The notes beneath the pieces are model-generated. The model was not told the origin of the DNA. It did not search any database and saw nothing but the letters and a program-made list of their open reading frames with translations. A DNA stretch of 7,152 nucleotides, from assembly GCA_045612105.1 (NCBI GenBank), contig JAZKYL010000012.1:1-7152 (forward strand). The letters are read 5' to 3'. Position 1 is the first letter of the stretch. Each line of letters begins with the position of its first letter. A program made the translations under genes and the position numbers. Source of the DNA: SVTX01 sp045612105 (GTDB lineage Bacteria; Bacillota; Clostridia; Oscillospirales; CAG-272). Positions 5,181 through 7,152 of the stretch are shown piece by piece.

Positions 5181-5981
5181 TTAGAGAGCATTAAATCTTG
5201 CTACCTTTTCGGAGGGCGGCACACCGAACATCTTTTTGTATTGCTTATAAAAGCTTGAATAGTCGTTAAAACCGCAGAGCATTGCAGCCGTGGTGGCAGT
5301 TTCGCCATCACGGATTTTTTGTTGCGCCAAGATCAGTTTTTTTCTTAAAATATATTGATAAACCGATATATTCATATCCTTTCTGAAGGTCTGGGTCAGG
5401 GTGGAGACCGAGACGTTAAGCCGCTTTGCAAGCTCGGGGATCGAGATCCTGCCGCAAAGATTTGCGTTTATCAGCTCAATGCTACCCGTCGTTATCTCGC
5501 TCTGTCTGCTGCCTTCCTTGATGTCCGAATGGTCGTTTGAGACTTCGCTTAAAACTATAGCCAACAAAGCGTTCATCAATATCTGCTTCTCGCTCTTGGG
5601 GCAATCCCGATCAACCGTCTCGTTCATCTTTCGAAACAGCATTTTCTGTTCACGGCTTGCCTCGATCACTCGCGGGGAATGCATACATTTATTTATTAAT
5701 ACCTCAAGCCCCGGAATATCGTAAAAGCTGAATACGCAACGGTGGTATTCCTCGTCAACCTCATTAATGAATTGATGATAGGTCTCCTTGGGGATTATTA
5801 CGGTTTGGAAAGGTGAGAGCGGAATACGCTTTTCTTCGGAAATAAAGGTGGTTTTGCCGCCCACGAACAGAAGTATCTCGTGATAGTTGTGAAATTCCCT
5901 CGAAGGTGCCGCGCTCGTGCCTTTGGCGTGCTTGTAGGTGCATTTGTCGTCATAAACAAATTTTGAAAATTTTTCCTGCAT
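5181..5981 (-). CDS. AraC-family transcriptional regulator, cupin sensor
   Basis: The product has 266 residues. The N-terminal part (about 29-95: FHNYHEILLFVGGKTTFI ... FQTVIIPKETYHQFIN) is the AraC-type cupin sensor with its His-x-x-His-Glu start and PxxxYHxF pattern. The C-terminal part (about 168-263) has two helix-turn-helices: ISIPELAKRLNVSVSTLTQTFRKD (179-202) and ATTAAMLCGFNDYSSFYKQYKKMFGVPPSEK (229-259), the latter carrying the canonical GF.D.S.F...FK..G..P pattern of the family. No signal or membrane segment. The start follows AGGAGG (5990-5995) at 8 bases. It is divergent from a KduD-like dehydrogenase with a shared 138-bp control region, so it most likely senses a uronate or keto-deoxy sugar acid and controls that gene and itself (inference from position). 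The ligand is not readable from sequence. Confidence 0.93.
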   Translation of the reverse strand: MQEKFSKFVYDDKCTYKHAKGTSAAPSREFHNYHEILLFVGGKTTFISEEKRIPLSPFQTVIIPKETYHQFINEVDEEYHRCVFSFYDIPGLEVLINKCMHSPRVIEASREQKMLFRKMNETVDRDCPKSEKQILMNALLAIVLSEVSNDHSDIKEGSRQSEITTGSIELINANLCGRISIPELAKRLNVSVSTLTQTFRKDMNISVYQYILRKKLILAQQKIRDGETATTAAMLCGFNDYSSFYKQYKKMFGVPPSEKVARFNAL

Positions 5982-6007
5982 TACGTTCGCCTCCTGTCTT
6001 TAATGCA

Positions 6008-6036
6008 ATTATATCTCAATTCTACCGAATTGTCAA
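6008..6036 (-). promoter_or_regulatory. Perfect consensus promoter of araC-type gene
   Basis: On the minus strand TTGACA (6031-6036) and TATAAT (6008-6013) are separated by exactly 17 bases. The start falls near 6001, giving a leader of about 20 bases with AGGAGG. A full-consensus promoter on a regulator gene suggests it is kept in check by repression, fitting the repeats overlapping it. Confidence 0.88.
6017..6032. promoter_or_regulatory. Inverted repeat CAATTC-N4-GAATTG in araC promoter
   Basis: CAATTC (6017-6022) and GAATTG (6027-6032) form a perfect dyad lying between the -10 and -35 of the araC promoter. A third CAATTC at 6055-6060 overlaps the -35 of the kduD promoter. Candidate operator; the binding protein is unknown. 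Confidence 0.45.
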
Positions 6037-6048
6037 TATATATTGTCA
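6029..6048. promoter_or_regulatory. Direct repeat ATTGTCA-N6-ATTGTCA, likely AraC site
   Basis: ATTGTCA occurs at 6029-6035 and 6042-6048 (13-bp period). AraC-type proteins usually bind such direct half-sites. One copy covers the -35 of the araC gene, and the other ends 10 bases before the kduD -35, the geometry of an activator for kduD that represses its own gene. The same stretch contains the palindrome CAATATATATTG (6034-6045). Confidence 0.5.
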
Positions 6049-6057
6049 TATTTTCAA

Positions 6058-6086
6058 TTCACTTTGCTTTTTGAATATGCTAAAAT
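6058..6086 (+). promoter_or_regulatory. Promoter of the kduD-like gene
   Basis: A weak TTCACT -35 (6058-6063), a 17-base spacer and a TAAAAT -10 (6081-6086) with TGC in front (extended -10). The poor -35 next to candidate activator half-sites fits an activator-dependent promoter. Start near 6093, leader about 27 bases. Confidence 0.6.
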
Positions 6087-6119
6087 AAAGAAAAAATAAC
6101 CCGAAAAGAGGTAAAAATT

Positions 6120-6866
6120 ATGAGCAATATGTTTGACATTCAGGGCAAAAAGGCGATCGTGACCGGCGGCACACGCGGTCTTGGCTACAGCATGGCAGAG
6201 GCACTCTGCGAGGCAGGTTGTGACGTTGTCATCATCGGCTCCTCCGACAGAGTTCACGAATCGGCAAAGAAGCTTAATTGCAAGGCGGTTCAGGCAGACC
6301 TTGGCATCAAGGAAGAGAACTACCGCGCCTTTGGCGAGAGTCTTGCGCTGCTTGGCGGCGAGCTTGACATTTTAGTAAACTGCGCGGGCGTTATCCACCG
6401 TCATCCCGCGGAGCAGTTCCCCTATGAGGATTGGGAGCACGTGCTTGACGTCAATCTCAATTCCGTATTCATTCTCTGCCAGGAGGCAGGCAAGGTAATG
6501 ATGGAGAAGGGTAGCGGAAAGATCATCAACGTAGCAAGCATGCTTTCCTTCTTTGGCGGACAGACCGTTCCCGCATACGCGGCTTCAAAGGGCGCGGTTA
6601 TGCAGCTGACCAAGGCTTTGACCAACGAGTGGGCAGGCAAGGGAATCAACGTAAACGCTATCGCTCCCGGTTATATGGAGACCGATCTCAATGCCGCGCT
6701 CATCGCAAATCCCCAGAGATTTGAGACCATCAGCGCGCGTATTCCCAGAGGCAGATGGGGCAAGGCTGACGATATGAAGGGTCTGACCGTGTTCCTCGCA
6801 TCTCCCGCCAGCGATTACGTCTGTGGCGCGATCATTCCCGTCGACGGCGGATATATGGTTAAATAA
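6120..6866 (+). CDS. kduD: KduD-like short-chain dehydrogenase
   Basis: The product is a 248-residue classical SDR. The Rossmann motif TGGTRGLG is at 15-22, NCAG (family NNAG) at 87-90, Asn112 in DVNLNSVF, catalytic Ser140, Tyr153 and Lys157 in AYAASKG, and the PGYMET loop at 183-188. The stretches NVASMLSFFGGQTVPAYAASK, NEWAGKGINVNAIAPGYM, RIPRGRWGKADDMKG and VFLASPASDYV closely follow Escherichia coli KduD. KduD interconverts 2,5-diketo-3-deoxygluconate and 2-keto-3-deoxygluconate with NAD(H) in the breakdown of pectin, glycosaminoglycan or other uronate polymers; a gluconate 5-dehydrogenase activity is the main alternative. AGAGG (6107-6111) lies 8 bases before the ATG. It is divergent from an AraC-type regulator. 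The usual kduI, kdgK or kdgA partners are not in the window. Cytoplasmic. Confidence 0.88.
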   Translation: MSNMFDIQGKKAIVTGGTRGLGYSMAEALCEAGCDVVIIGSSDRVHESAKKLNCKAVQADLGIKEENYRAFGESLALLGGELDILVNCAGVIHRHPAEQFPYEDWEHVLDVNLNSVFILCQEAGKVMMEKGSGKIINVASMLSFFGGQTVPAYAASKGAVMQLTKALTNEWAGKGINVNAIAPGYMETDLNAALIANPQRFETISARIPRGRWGKADDMKGLTVFLASPASDYVCGAIIPVDGGYMVK

Positions 6867-6869
6867 TTT

Positions 6870-6906
6870 TTCAAATTTTGATTTGTCGGGGACGCGGGGG
6901 AGGCGC
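6870..6906 (+). repeat. Dispersed repeat, inverted partner of 335-354
   Basis: The first 20 bases equal the reverse complement of 335-354. The following GGGACGCG also recurs in the reverse complement of the left copy after a 16-base insertion that corresponds to the direct repeat unit there. The copy begins 4 bases after the kduD stop codon. Confidence 0.75.
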
Positions 6907-6940
6907 GTTCGAGAAACTTTTTGAAAAAAGTTTCTCGAGC
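6907..6940 (+). terminator. Stem-loop after kduD, possible terminator
   Basis: TCGAGAAACTTT (6909-6920) pairs with AAAGTTTCTCGA (6927-6938) as a perfect 12-bp stem, extendable by two positions with a G-U, around a T/A-rich 6-base loop. It lies about 40 bases past the stop. What follows (GCTCTTCAAAAAC) is a poor T-tract, so termination would be inefficient, or the hairpin belongs to the adjacent dispersed repeat. Confidence 0.5.
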
Positions 6941-6999
6941 TCTTCAAAAACTTCCCCACAAAAAGGATTAAAATGTAGCCATTTCATCTTGTGAAACAG

Positions 7000-7022
7000 T
7001 GAGGATTTTGATCAAAGCCTCA
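7000..7022. promoter_or_regulatory. Near-perfect dyad centred on GATC
   Basis: TGAGG-a-TTTTGATCAAA-g-CCTCA is palindromic apart from one extra base and one mismatch. It could be an operator for a gene beyond the window or a small hairpin. Confidence 0.4.
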
Positions 7023-7025
7023 TTG

Positions 7026-7094
7026 CTATCGTGTTTCGAGTTTTTTGCAAGCTCTTTTGTTTAAAAGGTTTCAAATAAACTTGCAACACGATAG
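7026..7094. repeat. 69-bp imperfect palindrome with 10-bp perfect ends
   Basis: CTATCGTGTT (7026-7035) and AACACGATAG (7085-7094) are perfect terminal inverted repeats. The arms continue inward with few mismatches (AGTTT.TTTG-like and CTTTT blocks) to a GTTTAAAAG-like centre. It has MITE-like size and shape but no coding capacity. It could alternatively be a large hairpin in the leader of the next gene. Confidence 0.55.
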
Positions 7095-7152
7095 AAGATA
7101 TATTTCGATTAAAATCAAACAGATTTTGAATGGCAAAATGGGAGCAATTATT

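Larger units (their letters stand above)
6867..7152. other. Gene-free 3' flank of kduD
   Basis: These 286 bases hold a dispersed repeat copy, a hairpin and two further inverted repeats, but no credible complete gene. ATG at 7129 (ATGGCAAAATGG...) runs off the end without a clear ribosome binding site. GGGAG at 7140-7144 could be the ribosome binding site of a gene starting just outside. Confidence 0.5.

Overview
The window looks like a chromosomal segment of an uncultured clostridial Firmicute (Bacillota, class Clostridia, probably gut-associated). The evidence is the lepA-hemW gene pair, a DUF1292 (YrzB-like) acidic protein, AGGAGG-type ribosome binding sites, consensus sigma-A promoters with 17-bp spacers and hairpin-plus-T-run terminators. 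Gene identities come from motifs read by eye. The taxonomic placement is inference.

Layout. Positions 1-400 hold no credible gene and form a chain of short hairpins plus a GC-rich 16-bp direct repeat. On the minus strand at 411-503 there is a 30-residue, cysteine-rich, single-span membrane microprotein with a perfect Shine-Dalgarno and its own candidate promoter. It is divergent from lepA (720-2540), which is followed one base later by hemW (2542-3702). A perfect-consensus extended -10 promoter (3778-3806) then drives a small acidic DUF1292 protein (3900-4214).

About 965 bp without a convincing protein gene follow (4215-5180). This stretch holds two blocks. The first (about 4238-4597) is a tandem array of a 70-88 bp repeat of alternating types A-B-A-B-A', closed by a very strong bidirectional terminator (4623-4667). 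The second (about 4690-5159) has RNA-like inverted repeats, a 126-bp foldback element, a 52-bp direct duplication exactly 150 bp apart, and a T7 terminator that makes sense only for plus-strand transcription. It is the best candidate for an uncharacterised non-coding RNA or RNA-mobile-element mosaic.

The right side is a divergent sugar-acid regulatory module. An AraC-family regulator (5181-5981, minus) and a KduD-like short-chain dehydrogenase (6120-6866, plus) share a 138-bp control region with two good promoters and several half-site repeats. This suggests autoregulation plus activation of a uronate/2-keto-3-deoxygluconate pathway. After kduD the same dispersed repeat seen near position 340 reappears in the opposite orientation, followed by a hairpin and a 69-bp imperfect palindrome. 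No further gene starts convincingly before the window ends.

The items most worth pursuing are the candidate ncRNA at 4690-5159, the CCAATG repeat array next to it, and the 30-residue Cys-rich membrane peptide.
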